Source: Uranotaenia lowii (lineage: Eukaryota; Arthropoda; Insecta; Diptera; Culicidae). Taken from it: a stretch of DNA of 64,000 nucleotides. The stretch spans positions 131,936,714 through 132,000,713 of the forward strand of contig NC_073691.1 of NCBI RefSeq assembly GCF_029784155.1. The letters are read 5' to 3'. The position numbers and the translations under genes are program-made. The notes beneath the pieces are model-generated. The model made no database searches. It was not told the DNA's origin and saw only the letters and a list, made by a program, of their open reading frames with translations. Of this stretch, positions 11,564-23,827 are shown in pieces (position 1 is the first letter of the stretch; each line of letters opens with the position of its first letter).

Positions 11564-12408
11564 TAGAGTGTCCATTTCCCGGCCATTTTAGCGTTCCCGA
11601 GAATCGGGAAATCTGATGATCCTAGAATTCTCGGGATCCCGGGAAAAATTGAAAATGCATATTTCATCATGAAGATCTTAACCCTCTACTGCGTACGAAT
11701 CCTTATCAATACGGTATTTTTAAATTTAAATGGTGCCTAGTATAGCAAAACATTTCAAACTTTTTTAATGCCTCAAAAATTCAATAAGCAAATCGAAACC
11801 CAAAAACAAAGTACTTTAACCGACAAATTTGTTAAATTCTAGCTTCAAAAATTTGAAATAATTTAGAAGATTTCTCACTATCGAAAGAAGTCAGTTAGCT
11901 CGACTTCAGGTTTATCATCAAATGTCGTAAATTTTCAGCTAACTATCCATTTGTTTAACAGTATACCATTTCTTTGATGAGTGTTGCAAAACTAACATTC
12001 AGATTCTTTCCGTAGCGTTTCATTATTGAAATTGGTTGGTTTTATAGATTTTTTGTCGTTTTTCACTTTAACTTTAAATTTTCGATTGGAAACTTTTTTT
12101 TTTATCAAATTCAACGTTTTAACCAGACTTAAGAAAAAATATTTTTAAGACATAATTTTCCTGTATGTTTGGATAACGTGTCGCTTAAGCCTACCCCCAT
12201 TCTGAAGTCATAAAGGTAGAACTATTTTCCCTGCTCAATCTGATTAATTTTTCCAAATTTTGATCGTATAAATTTTTAGTAATTTAGCACATTTTATTGA
12301 CTTCGGGAATTCCCGGGATTTTTTAAGCGTTTCCCGGGATTCGGGAATTCCCGAAGTTTTCTAATTCTCGGGAATTCCCGACCGGAAAATCCCGGGTAGG
12401 ACACTCTG
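11564..12408. mobile_element. hAT-like non-autonomous element with 8-bp target duplication
   Basis: The termini are TAGAGTGTCC (left) and GGACACTCTG (right), imperfect inverted repeats. Both sides carry ATATAGGC (11556-11563 and 12409-12416), an exact 8-bp target duplication as made by hAT-type transposases. The subterminal zones are packed with CCCGGGAA/TTCCCGGG motifs. There is no transposase coding in 845 bp. A second, inverted copy enters the window at its right edge (63895). Confidence 0.85.
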
Positions 12409-12416
12409 ATATAGGC

Positions 12417-14391
12417 CACTTTTAAAGCTAAAGTGGTAACATATCTTCATTTTTGCGTCAATCCCTCTTTTTCAAGATCAATCATTGTATTTTTATACAT
12501 ATAGCCGTTGGTAGGAAATATTCAATTATGACTATATATCCTAAAAATAATGTCATAAAATTGCTCGTATACTCGTGCTTAGACTGCTTTAACTTTTCCA
12601 TTTTTTCGGATCGGAACCAATCTTTCAGGAATAATTTTTATGCTATTTTTTATACTCGTGAAAAATTTGAGGTAATTAAAAAAGTTTACGATAAAATGAG
12701 ACGAATTTTCATGAAAAATATTTAATTTTTTCAATTCTGTCTGTAAATGTTTTCCCAGACTCATTGAATTCTTTATGTTTTTTACACCAATGAAAAAGTA
12801 AAAAATCCCATAATCTTTCTTTAAAAATTTTATAAAAAAAAGTCTGAAATTCTGCTGTTTTTCAAGTATCAAATTTTTAGAATATTTCGATACATTTTGA
12901 TTGTTTTCGAATTGTAAAAATTAAGTGATTAGCTCTTTTACCCGTTTAATACAATATCATTTAGAAGTGTTTAAAACCAACCATCAACATTCGAAAAATC
13001 GTAAATTTGCACAAACAGAAAATCGCAAAACTTAAGTCTGAATATTCAGAAAGTGGAATTTATGCTTTTATTCCCACATACAATACGAAATTAAACTTTC
13101 AGTTTTTTAATAAACCTTTTCTTCAGAAAACTAAACTCGATTAAGTCGTCGCGTGATTAAAATTCTGATATTAAGCCATGCATTAAGATATTGCATGTTA
13201 CTGATATTTTTTATTCAAAAGACTCTGTGATTATAATACCTAGTTTATCAGAGTTTGAATATAGAATACTTGCAGGAACTTAACTTTCGATTTGAATTTG
13301 GAAAAGTTTAGACAACGTTAATTGAATTACTCAACAATTGAACTATAATAGCAAAAATTTGAAGTGATAAACGTTAAATTTTTCAAACATTTAAGTGCGT
13401 TTTTTGAGCCTTACACCATTTTTCTTGACTTCAATAGCTTTGTTCAGAATTTTAGTAATTGTTATTTTACAACTTGTAAGTCTTGTATGTCTTCCATCTT
13501 CAAATTATAAATTGTGTTTTTTTTTAAATTGCTTTAACAAAAGTTTTTTAATTTCATATTAATATTTTTTTGACTTTCAAACATCAAGGTTGAAATACAG
13601 TCTGAGTATGAGCATTTATTTCTTTAGTTTTTGTACTCACTGAATTATCCAACTAGTTTTGCTAAACTGTACAAAGCTATGTTTTAAAAATACGAACTTG
13701 AATTCGGTTCCCAATTCACATTAATGTTGCTGATAAAATCTGATTGAACTGAATTTTTTCAGGCAACGAGAAAAATTTAAAGCAAATTATACGAAATTTC
13801 TTTATGTTCATCAAATCAAACACTGACAGCTCAGTTTTAAAGGTCCAGGTGTTTTAAAGTTTTTATTGAACTAATAATAATTTGCCCAATTTGTAAATTT
13901 TTATTTTCACAACCCTTGATCAATGCATCGTTATTCTTTGAAATTAAAAAGCACTCACCAGATAATTTTCTTCAGCTTCCACCGTTGAGGCAAAAAAAGG
14001 TTTTTTCCTAATTAACTGCAAACAAATTTCACGAGGTAAAAGTTGTAATAAAGTTGAGCATTCAAATTAATCTGAGCAAAATATTGAATTAATTTTTTAA
14101 ACTTTTGTGTTTCTGCTTTGCTTCACTTGGTTCCGATGCCAATTCTAGTTCGTTAAAAAGTTGTTCAAAGACAGGAAATAAAGCGTTTTCTCAAATTCGT
14201 ATTATCTTTTAATTTTTTTTTAAATACGATGATGCGAAATAAAAGTAAATATTATCCATTTTATTTGAAATTCTTTCGAGATTTATTCTTGGAAACATTA
14301 TTCAGTTCTTTTGAGAAATATTGCATGCCAATCTTTGACGGTACACTATCTTTCATTCTGTCCTTTTTGTTTAGAAAGAGAAATCGCACAT
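12417..14391. other. AT-rich intronic sequence
   Basis: About 2 kb of low-complexity AT-rich DNA. I see no coding frame with a known domain, no inverted-repeat pair and no RNA gene. Confidence 0.4.
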
Positions 14392-14816
14392 CAGGGTTGA
14401 CAACAATCAGGACACCGCGATGAAAAAATCTGAATTTTTCAGGATACCACTAAATTGATGAAAAAAAATACAGCTGGGCTTAGATTCCGTATCTAAAGGA
14501 AGTGTTGAAGACGCCTCAATTTATGCAACTAAAGCGATAAAAACCTTGGATGACCAGAAGTTAATATCGAAAAACACTATTTAAATATCATTTGAATCAA
14601 AGATTCTCATCAGTTTATTTTTTTAAAATTATTTTATCAATAGTTTAGTTTAGTTTTAGTAATAGTTCAGATATTTTTTAAAAAATCAGGACAAATCAGG
14701 ACACTTTAAAGGTCAATTTTCAAAAATCAGGACAATTCAAGCATATTAAAAAAAATCAGGACGGCCTCTCGAAAATCAGGGCAAATCCTGAAAAATCAGG
14801 ACACCTGACACCCTTG
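14392..14816. mobile_element. MITE with TCAGGACA motif array
   Basis: The left end CAGGGTTGACAACAATCAGG and the right end (reverse complement) CAAGGGTGTCAGGTGTCC are diverged inverted repeats. The right part holds at least five AAATCAGGACA-type motifs in direct order (14690-14805). No target duplication was found, so the class is open; the terminal CAGGG resembles hAT ends. Confidence 0.5.
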
Positions 14817-15634
14817 TCTCAAGCACGCACCAAAACAAATCAATTTACACTGAAAACAAAACCCGCAGTTCTTTTAACATGAAACAAGAAGGAAATTATA
14901 AAAAAAAGTATCACTGAAACTAAATTTACTTGAACAATCAAACTAAAGAATTTTACGTAACATTTTTTATAAAACTATTCTAAAATTTAAAAAGTTTCAA
15001 TAACCCATTCTATACATTACATTCAAAATAGTTCATTTCGATACGCCTAGATTTCAACATAGAGAGAGAGCTTCATATTATTGAAATTGAATAAACTTAC
15101 CAAACAACTCCTATTAATGCAACTTTTTTTCACAAAAACTTATCGCACCTTATCGGATACTTTTCGAGTTAGATAAAAATGGTATAATAAATCATCTTTC
15201 AAAGTTTGGTTGCGATCCGAAGAAAATTGGGGAAGTTAAACCAGTCTAAGCACTAGTTAACAGATTTTTTTTTTTGAAAATTCATCCACAATTTTTTTCA
15301 GATCGAGCATTTTGGGGATCTCAACAACACCCAAGCAGAGAAATAATGAAATCTAGAAATGATTTTGAACTATCAATTATGACACAGCCTTTTCTGCTCA
15401 GCCCTCTGACTAGGGTAAAACGGGACATTGGCCGATTAATAGAGAAACTCGTAGAATTGAGGTAGGAACGTACCTAAAACGATGAAAATGTGTTCATCCA
15501 AGCTGTCACCGATTTGAATGTAGATTGGCGCATAATTTATATATCCCGATATTCGACTTTTCCTTCACCCACGCTCATATTCTAAATATTGTTAGCTGTA
15601 GTGCATATATTCAGGAGCGAAAAAAATCAAAACA
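14817..15634. other. AT-rich intronic sequence
   Basis: No feature seen apart from a short AG run at 15060. Confidence 0.35.
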
Positions 15635-15636
15635 TA

Positions 15637-17730
15637 GGGGAGCAATGGGATACTTGATTCCATTTTCTGATTCGGAAAGCTTGTGACTGAAAATTTGCTT
15701 GCGCCGCAAATTAGGACGAAACTTGATCTCGTACCTAAATAAACTAAAAGCATTTTCACAGAGCGAAAATAATTGTGATTTTATTATTGGTTAAATTACT
15801 TTTTATTTATCAGTTTTAAAGTCTTAGGTGTATAGAAGCTTCATAGTTTGTTTATTATCCTATAGTCAAAGCACACTTTTAAGCAAAAATATAATTTTAT
15901 AGACAAAATCAATCTTGTGAGTCTTTTTAACCAGGCAATCACTGCCCAGTGAACATTTTGGTCTGAATATTTCAGTTGTTTCTGAGATATAGGTATACAC
16001 TTTTGTACAATCTGAAAAATTTGTGTAGAATATTCTATATAAGCCAGTACGTACCAAAGTGGGGGCAATATACGGACCAAATTTTGCTCACCTTGAAAAT
16101 ATACAACTTTGTATTGCGTTTTCAACAATTTGATTGCAACTTTGCTTTGCACAAAATCTTAGTATTGTACAACTTACAATTTTCTATTGCCTGTCTCACA
16201 ATTTGATTACAATTTCCTTTTGCAGGTAGCCTGAAGTTTGCACAACTTTCTTCCCCATTTAATACAATTTGATGTTACTGTATCTCAAAGCAATTATATT
16301 TTTCCCTTATTTAGATTTTACTATGAATCGCCGTGATCATAAATACAATAGAATTTAATGTTTACTGCGAAAGAATTGAACCATATACTACTTTATGTAT
16401 CTTTGATTAAATTGATGAACCTTGTTATAAAAATACTAAATACCAATTTCCAAATACTGCGTATGCATATTGTCATCTTGTGAACTTCCTTAACTTTAAC
16501 TGTTGGCTTAATAATGCATATGTTGTTGATCAATCTTTCCTCAGTCTCGAACTCACAACGTTCCGATCCCTGTCCTTCAACATGGTACAGTATCAACATG
16601 GTACAAACAAGCAAATTTGTTCATGTGCAATTGAGAATTCCGTTTAAAAATCAGTTGATCGTATAAAATACCACTGACTGCATCATTTCGGACTCCAAAT
16701 CTATTTATAGATGCCGTTTTTTGATATACAACTTTAACCTATCTCATAGACGATTCTATTACAATCAATAATAGTATTCAGCGCTGTGCGATCTTAGCTA
16801 GCTATTTACTGTATTGTTAAACGATTCGACAATCTGCGAAACATAGATGTTGCCAGTACACGATGATTGTAATATCGTTATCATAGTCATAAGCATAGGA
16901 ATTACATTATTAACAATTATTTACCGATTAAGTTTATCTCAATAAGCGACTTTGAATGGCAAGTACGAATAGATTGTTTAAATTCCATTGAACGATGTTC
17001 TCACAATTACTGTACGACCTTTCATGGAAATAATATGTCATCATAGATCGCAAGCATGAAAGATTGCTTAATTGTACAGTGGGATTTAATATTGAACTTT
17101 ACACAATTCTACTGCGATTCGGAACAACTTTATTGATCTTTCTAAAATGTTATCGTATATAATGAACTATACAAACCATAAACGATAATATATAACTTGG
17201 TTTAGCTACAACATGATGTTTACACAATTCCAATCTAAACTGGATGCTTATACAATCTACAATACTTTACAATTTCTGGTTATCTGGGTGGATTAACAAT
17301 AGTTTTTGCATGCATTGAAGTGACATCGTGCAAAATTGTGATTACGATTAATTTAGTTGAAAAATATGCCTTTTCGGAATAAAAGAATCGAATGAACTAT
17401 TAAGAAAATTATTTCTCAAAAGAAATTAAGAGTTGGCCGTTGCTCTGAAATAAAGTCGATATGAAGTTCATACCATTCCTCAACGATTGGAAAATTGGAA
17501 TCTGCTGTATTTTTGATAAATTTTGGTCATATTCGAAACATTTGAAAATGATGAAAAAATATCTTTGAGAGTAGTTTTGTTAAATTTTTCATCAAAAGTT
17601 TAATAACTCATAAAAATATGTCTTCAAACTTTCTAAGGTAACAGCATTGTTGTTTTGCTCCATTTGGCACATTTTTCTAGAACCATAGATTTTTGTTACG
17701 ATATTTTGCGAGTATCCTCATCCTCATCCC
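15637..17730. mobile_element. TA-flanked TIR element family 1, copy 1, split by element X
   Basis: The left end is GGGGAGCAATGGGATACTTG, and the right end complements GGGATGAGGATGAGGATACT. TA borders both sides (15635-15636 and 17731-17732). The interior near the right end (TTTGGCACATTTTTCTAGAA) matches copies at 44.9 and 59.2 kb. Element X is inserted in the middle. No coding capacity. Confidence 0.7.
16040..17300 (-). mobile_element. Element X, copy 1 (uninterrupted)
   Basis: About 1.2 kb that is collinear, in reverse orientation, with scattered blocks from 27.75 to 39.29 kb. Shared blocks include CATGAAAGGTCGTACAGTAA, GATCGCACAGCGCTGAATAC, TTTGGAGTCCGAAATGATGC and GGGATCGGAACGTTGTGAG. It codes for nothing recognisable. 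In X orientation it begins near CACCCAGATAACCAGAAATT and ends near GGTCCGTATATTG. The ends are approximate, no target duplication was seen and the class is unknown. It serves as the empty-site reference for insertions in copy 2. Confidence 0.7.
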
Positions 17731-17732
17731 TA

Positions 17733-19016
17733 CTTTTCTGAGGAATTTCATTGAAAGCTATGAGCCATAATCTTTTGAAAACGGCTTTAACATATATTTT
17801 TCTTCCGTTCATCAGACAGATCAGACGTTAGTTGATCCCACAGCTGTCCGAAGCATCAGCTTCAGTCAATCGCCGATCAGCATATTGGAGCATAGATTTG
17901 AATTAGCTGATGTTCCCTGTAGATTAATCTTTTGATTCACGAAGGCCTGATCACTAGTCTAGAAGGTTTATGTGTATCTTTCGTACCGGGAAAACATATG
18001 TATATCTAATGTCTGAGGAAACTCGGAAAATTCAAAGAAATCCGTAGAAAGATAGCAGAAACGAGTTCCACCTTCTTCTGAATAATAAACGACACTCGTT
18101 AACCGTTCAATTCGTAATAATCGCTGACAGCAAAACAGCCAATAAGCTGTCAACTCGTATGTATGTATGTTTGTATCTATGGCTTTGGAAGTCAGGTGTG
18201 TGTCGGCCTGAATAAAAATCATCGAACGAGCAAAAATATTGCCTTTGGGCAATGAATGAACCAGCAATGAATGCGCCGAAGGACTAAACCCTCTGAATGA
18301 ATAAAGGGGCTCCCCGGGCATGATGCCGCAATAAAACTGCCATCGGGCATAAGAGAAAAGAGAAATGTGATGTGATATGGGGTGGACGATTCCAGCGATC
18401 CGGCTCCACCCACGACTGCGACGCCTAGAAAGTGGCCAAGGTGTGAATAATGGAGTCAAACAGTTGTCGCGTGGCGGATCGTCGTTTGGATTTTTGCTAG
18501 TTCTGTTAGTCGGATGCAATTTGGATGTTGATGTAGGCAGGTGAATAAACGTGTCGTCGTCCGTTCATAGATGCTTAACTAGCTGCTAATTTGTATCGAA
18601 CAGCTGCTGATGGTGCTAAGTGGTCTTTATTGAGCGAGAACTACTGACGGGCAAAAAACACGTCTCCGTCGATTAGATGGGAGTACATAAGTGGAGTATA
18701 ATTGAGATGATTAACTTTTTTATTTGAATCAACGGGGAGCACTCTCGGAAGCCGTTCGAATACAGAATCAGCATTGAGCACCATAGCTTGAAGTATAACT
18801 GAAATGAACAACATCAATAAAGCTGTGGAGGTCAATTTTGCACAAACACAAAAAGAAATCGGAAACAATTATCGTTCAAGGGATAAAACATGTTATGGCA
18901 TCCAGGATATAAAGAAAAAAGTGTTCGAATGTAAAAAAAAAGAAGCTAAATGACGGAACAAAATTATTGGAATCCACATAAATTGTGTGAATACTATAAA
19001 AAGGATATATAAATAA
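17733..19016. other. Non-repetitive, higher-complexity intronic block
   Basis: Between 17800 and 18640 the sequence is richer in GC and free of the repeats that fill the rest of the window. The minus strand is open for 183 codons (18519-17968), but the translation shows no domain, and a second overlapping frame is also open. It could be a conserved non-coding element, an enhancer or an exon. The sequence alone does not decide. Confidence 0.3.
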
Positions 19017-19018
19017 TA

Positions 19019-19925
19019 GGGGAGAGTGGGGTATCATGCACCACTTTTTTCTTTGCTTCAGAACTTCTTTATTATTAAAAATAAAAAGAAAAAAAATGAA
19101 TAGAAAGGTTTTCTACATTTTTAAGGTATCATTTGGCATTTTTTATTTTTGAAATACATTATTTTCCCCAGTTCTGACTGTTTTAAAAAAAAGTATTTTT
19201 TTTTAATTTTGAAAAAAACTGTGGGGAAACGTGGGTGAAATCCAAATTGACTAGATAATGTGCAAAGTTTATGAGTTGACCCAAAGTTGAAATTTCAAAA
19301 TTCATTTAAATAATCTTAAAGCAATTTCAGATGAGGAAATAAAAAAGAGAGTTGTGTATTAACGAATTGTTCCTAATTCCTGGATCGCGAACGTTGCGGC
19401 AAAATTCCTGATATAAGATTTATGTTCGTCTCAATCGCATTAGAAAAGATGGACAAAACATTTTCCATTACTCTTCACTTGGCATATAAGAACTTTACAG
19501 ATAGTTATAACGTATTTTAAGTTCTGAATGTGGATAAAAACACCAAAATATAGGTGGTTCAATATACCCAACAAAATGTGGCCCACGATTCCCCACAAGC
19601 AATGGTTTGCAAATTGGTTGCGTTTGTGTGACTTATTGATGTTTTATCAAAAATTCGTTTTCAACGTGAAAGAACATGGCAAAACTAAGATCATAAGTGT
19701 ATGAGCATATTTATTTTATGTACTTTAGGTCTCCCACGAGTGCAATTTTGCGGGTGCTTGTTTAATTATGAAAGTACATTTTTCTAGGTTATGATACGTT
19801 CATTAGTCAACAACATATAGAAAAGCATGCTTATGCAAAGCGACGACGATGACAGTTGGATTGAAATTTTTATTTCCACTCACTGCTGAGATATTTAGAG
19901 TGGCTCACGTTTCCCTACACTCCCC
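19019..19925. mobile_element. TA-flanked TIR element family 2, full copy
   Basis: The left end GGGGAGAGTGGGGTATCATG and the right end (complement) GGGGAGTGTAGGGAAACGTG are imperfect inverted repeats, with TA on both sides (19017-19018 and 19926-19927). It is 907 bp long and codes for no protein. Its right half is repeated at 5310-5865. It belongs to the same structural type as families 1 and 3. Confidence 0.75.
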
Positions 19926-19927
19926 TA

Positions 19928-20415
19928 CTATAAAAATTTAAAAAAATAGAAGACAATTTTTTTTTTGAAAGTTTCCTGAAAGAATTAGAAAGTACGCTTT
20001 GCTAAACACCAATTTAAAGTAGGGGTGGTCAAGATGTTTTGGCCTTGGGAGATGGCCTTATTAGTTTTTGAAGGTACGCTTTGCTAAATATCAATTTAAA
20101 GCCGGCGAGACCAGGTTTTTGAGCAAACGTACCTTATTTTGAAGCTAGCGGAAAGCATAAAATGAAGGCATATTAAATTTTCCAACCACTTACCCAGCTG
20201 GTTTTTTTTATAAAAAAAATTATTATTGTATTCATTCGGGGGTTTTAAATTTAAAAAAATCCTTTTAGCCCATGGTAAAGAAAGTTTTTGACTCTCTAAT
20301 GTATTCAAACATTTTCTTTTCTTTCATGGAACACAGACTAATCAAAGGCGGATCCATGATGCCAAAATTTCATTAAGAAATGCATTTTCAGCTGCTCGTC
20401 AGCTTAAAAATAACC
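19928..20415. other. Intronic sequence with a 78-bp spaced direct repeat
   Basis: GTACGCTTTGCTAAA followed by CAATTTAAAG occurs at about 19993 and again at about 20071, a local duplication. Otherwise nothing recognisable. Confidence 0.5.
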
Positions 20416-20541
20416 CAAGTAACCATAAGAACTAAATCTTTGCATTTTTAAAGCTTAATACCAGCATTCAAGTGCTGAATTACAATATACCAGCACATCA
20501 AGTGCAATGTTGCATTATAACAGCCCTTCGAGTGGTATGCT

Positions 20542-21040
20542 TAAGCTTGCCAGATTGCCCGGTTTTATCCGGGTTTGCCCGGATATTTGATGCAAAATTT
20601 CGGGAAAGTCCGGTCCGGCCCGGTTGCCCGGATATCGTGAAAAAAGTCCGGATATTGCCCGGATTTTTTCACAATTTTCACAAAGAAACCAAAAAAAATC
20701 AAAGTTTTTGAGTAAGTTTCAGCAAAATCGATTAACGGTATGGAAATTTTCAACGGTTGTTTCAAATAATTTCGCTGATTAACTTTTATTAACCTTTAAA
20801 TATTTAAGTGTTCCAAAAAGTTTTTGGAAGTCTGCAATTACACTAATAAAATATTAATTTCGTTTTTTTTGCATTTTTTCTGTGCTTTTATATATAAAAA
20901 CACCTAAATTTTGACCGGTTTTTGCCCGGTTATTGGATTTGAAAAATTAAAATCCATGCCCGGATTTTGCCAGGTTTTTTTGAAAAAATGCCCGGAATTG
21001 CTAGGCCCGGATGGGAGTGGAAAAAATTCTGGCAACCTTA
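20542..21040. mobile_element. hAT-like MITE with 8-bp target duplication
   Basis: The termini TAAGCTTGCCAGA and TCTGGCAACCTTA are 13-bp inverted repeats with one mismatch. GGTATGCT flanks both sides (20534-20541 and 21041-21048), an exact 8-bp duplication. The interior has repeated GCCCGG(A/T)T motifs at both ends. No coding capacity in 499 bp. Confidence 0.85.
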
Positions 21041-21727
21041 GGTATGCTGCATTATGTTAGAATTAAACCACTCGGCACTCTTTTAAAATACAACAAACAT
21101 TTTATCAGCTTTGCACAATGCTTTTGGAATGGAGCATAGCTTTAAATCAGAATAACAAATGCTATATTTTCTAAGCATTAAATTGGCATCACACAAGCTT
21201 GCTTTAATGATTTTTAGCACTTTGTGAGCACTACAGAGGCATTAGGCCAAAGCACATTAGCATTGATTGATGCTGAATTAATGCAAATTTAGGACACCGG
21301 TTGCCAGAAATTTGATTCAAGTAGGATTTTTTTTCAAAGATTTAACGCGGACCTGATAGGTCCACAAGCAGAGTTACTGGAAATTGTCCGATCTATGGAT
21401 GTCATGTGTTTGATTCCAGGTCATCTTCACCCGAAAAAAAAATCAAGTGGAAAATTCAACCCGAGAGATCCCAATGATATGCATAAGCGAAAATCAACAT
21501 AAGCCAAATTCATTATCATGGCAGAAAATGGAGCCGAACAAAAATCAATTTCTTTTTCCCGCATGGTTGTGCCTCATTTGAACGCCATTTGCATTTTCCC
21601 AGCATTTTGCCCGCCAAAGCTATAGCATAAACTTAGCATAGCACAGTGCTTTTATAGGATTATATCAGCAGTTAATTTAGCCAAACCTGTCTCACAGGGC
21701 TAATATGATGCACAGAATCAAGCTCTA

Positions 21728-23014
21728 AAGGGTGATACGGTCAAAATTTGGTCAATATCAGCTCGACGTATTTCTTTCAATTTTGCATTTAAAAAACCTG
21801 GACACCTCTCATTTTGAAGGTGTGTGTGTGTGTATGTAGAATATTGCTCCTATTTTGATTTCGAAAGTCACTCTTCAGTTGTCAAAATGCCGTCCAAGGA
21901 AGAAGAGCAGTGTATCAAAATTTTGCTCGCGCTTCGCGAAAATCCGAGCTACTCGCACGCAAAGCTGGCAAAATCGCTAAAAGTTGCCAAATCAACCGTT
22001 ACAAATGTAATTGAAGTGTTTGGGGAACGTTTGTCGACAGCCAGGAAGTCTGGGTCGGGGGGAAATCGAAAACCGGAAGCCGCTGAGACGACAAAGAGAG
22101 TTGCCAGTAGTTTCAAGCGAAATCCTAACCTCGCTCTCCGAGATGCCGCAAAAATGCTGGGAGTATCGTCTACAACCGTGCATCGAGCCAAAAAACGAGC
22201 CGGACTATCGACTTACAAGAAGGTAGTGACTCCAAATCGCGATGATAAACAAAATATGACGGTCAAAGCGCGATCCCGGAGGCTGTACACGACGATGCTG
22301 ACGAAGTTTGACCGCGTGGTAATGAACGACGAAATTTACGTCAAAGCCGACTACAAGCAGCTTCCGGGACAGAAGTTTTATACGGCAAAAGGAAGGGGAA
22401 GGGTAGCAGATATTTTCAAGCACATGAAACTGTCAAAGTTCGCGAAGAAATATCTGGTTTGGCAAGCCATGTGTACCTGTGTCTTGAAAAGCAGCATTTT
22501 CATAGCTTCCGGGACTGTCAACCAAAAAAATTACGTGAAAAAGTGTTTGAATAAACGTCTGCTGCCTTTCCTGAAGAAACACGGTTGTTCCGTACTGTTT
22601 TGGCCGGATTTGGCATCTTGCCATTACGGTAAAAAGGTCATGGAGTGGTACGCCGCCAACAACGTGCAGGAATTCCCAAGGACAAGAACCCTCCCAACAC
22701 GCCAGAGCTCCACCCAATTGAGAAATACTGCAAGCGGAACCTAAAGAAGACCAAAAAACTGCTAAGGACGAGGCAAGCAAACTGGCTTTCTACGGCGAAG
22801 AAGGTGGACAAGGTGGCTGTACAAAATCTGATGGCAGAGATTAAGCGTAAGGCCCGGCAATTCAGATTTGGAAAAGCGAAAGCCTAACTGAATATTTTTC
22901 CTGATTTTTATACTAATTAAACTTGAAAAAGAAATTTAATTTGATTTTTTAAATAAACGATTTCACCGATTTACACGCGTTTTCCCTTGACCAAATTTTG
23001 ACCGTATCACCATT
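21728..23014 (+). mobile_element. DD37E mariner element, nearly full length (copy 1)
   Basis: The inverted repeats begin GGTGATACGGTCAAAATTTG three bases inside TA target sites at 21726-21727 and 23015-23016. They continue for about 25 bp, then diverge. The 1287-bp length is normal for the group. It encodes one transposase broken by a single frameshift, and is nested in the CAAGTAACC-ended element. A (GT)n run follows the left end. Confidence 0.92.
21887..22887 (+). pseudogene. mariner DD37E transposase, one frameshift (copy 1)
   Basis: Transposase of the mosquito DD37E (ITmD37E-type) mariners, which would cut and rejoin the element at TA sites in the nucleus. I start at ATG 21887 (MPSKEEEQ) rather than the upstream ATG in the GT run. 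Two helix-turn-helix units are visible at about residues 25-45 (LAKSLKVAKSTVTNVIEVF) and 88-110 (DAAKMLGVSSTTVHRAKK). Catalytic residues are Asp148 (VVMNDEIYVKAD), Asp241 (FWPDLASCHYGK) and, after the shift, Glu about 279 (HPIEKY). There are 37 residues between the second and third. A one-base deletion near 22670 moves the last 70 codons into another frame (22645-22887). The residue before the first Asp is Asn, where the other copies have Asp. Confidence 0.9.
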
Positions 23015-23265
23015 TATAGCTGACGTTACAGCAGAACTGGTGCTAGTTTTTAGTGCTTATGGTTACTTGTGAAGGCTCGTTTGCTAAAAATCATGGCAAC
23101 CCATGTTTTTTAGTTTTTAACTCTCTTCAAATCACTTTCAAACCCCAATACTCAATTATCCTACCATGCAAATTTTGTGATTGATCAGTTCTCCAGTTTT
23201 GCAAAAAAAAAAATAGTTTAAAGGATCATAAAGAAGACTCTCTTCTAGCTAACACTCTATTCAGG

Positions 23266-23521
23266 TGTAAACCATTGAATGATAAAAAGGAACATCCCTT
23301 GAACATTAACTCGTTTCGTGCCATAAAATCCGAACAAAGATGAGAAAATCAAAAACTTTATCTAATTAGATCAGTGGTATTCGGGAAGCGATCGAATAAA
23401 GAAGCACTTTTATATACCTAAATAAGAATCGGTGTTTCTGTAGATTCTATTGAGAAAAACCTTAATCGTGCCGCAGTTTGGATTGGATCCTAGGTTGGGA
23501 ATAGATTTTTTTTGGCCTACA
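23266..23521 (+). repeat. 5' LTR of gypsy-like element
   Basis: TG...CA bounded, 256 bp. It differs from the 3' LTR by C/T in GAGAAAAACC and G/A in GGTTGGGAATAG. Confidence 0.92.
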
Positions 23522-23827
23522 AATACTGTAGACAGGATCCACCTACGCAGTTATTCGTTTCGACTTCGAATAAGGAAAAAGTGATAGTAGAAATCAATTG
23601 ATTTCGGTGACCAATTGTAGGCGTGAATCGAGTGTACGCCGGAGTTTGGTGAACTATTTGATTAAATGTGTGGTTCGAACAGAAAAGTACCACAAATTGT
23701 GTTGATTCTTCTAGAAGACAATAAGTGGTAAAAGTTTACCACGCGGACGGCACCTTTTTCGTCATTTCCTATTGTTCTACTTGAGAACAAAGCTGTTGTG
23801 AGAACGTGACGTACTCCTCACAATTAC

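Larger units (their letters stand above)
20416..23069. mobile_element. TIR element (CAAGTAACCATAAG ends) carrying two nested transposons
   Basis: The ends CAAGTAACCATAAGAACTAA (left) and, by complement, CAAGTAACCATAAGCACTAA (right) match at 19 of 20 positions. Without the nested hAT-like (20542-21040) and mariner (21728-23014) insertions the element would be about 860 bp. The interior is rich in GCATT/AAGCA motifs and non-coding. No clear target duplication was found. Confidence 0.6.

Noticed and set aside
17968..18519. 183-codon open frame on the minus strand as a host exon
   Set aside because: No recognisable domain, no splice-site context, and a second overlapping frame is also open. Kept only as a non-repetitive block.
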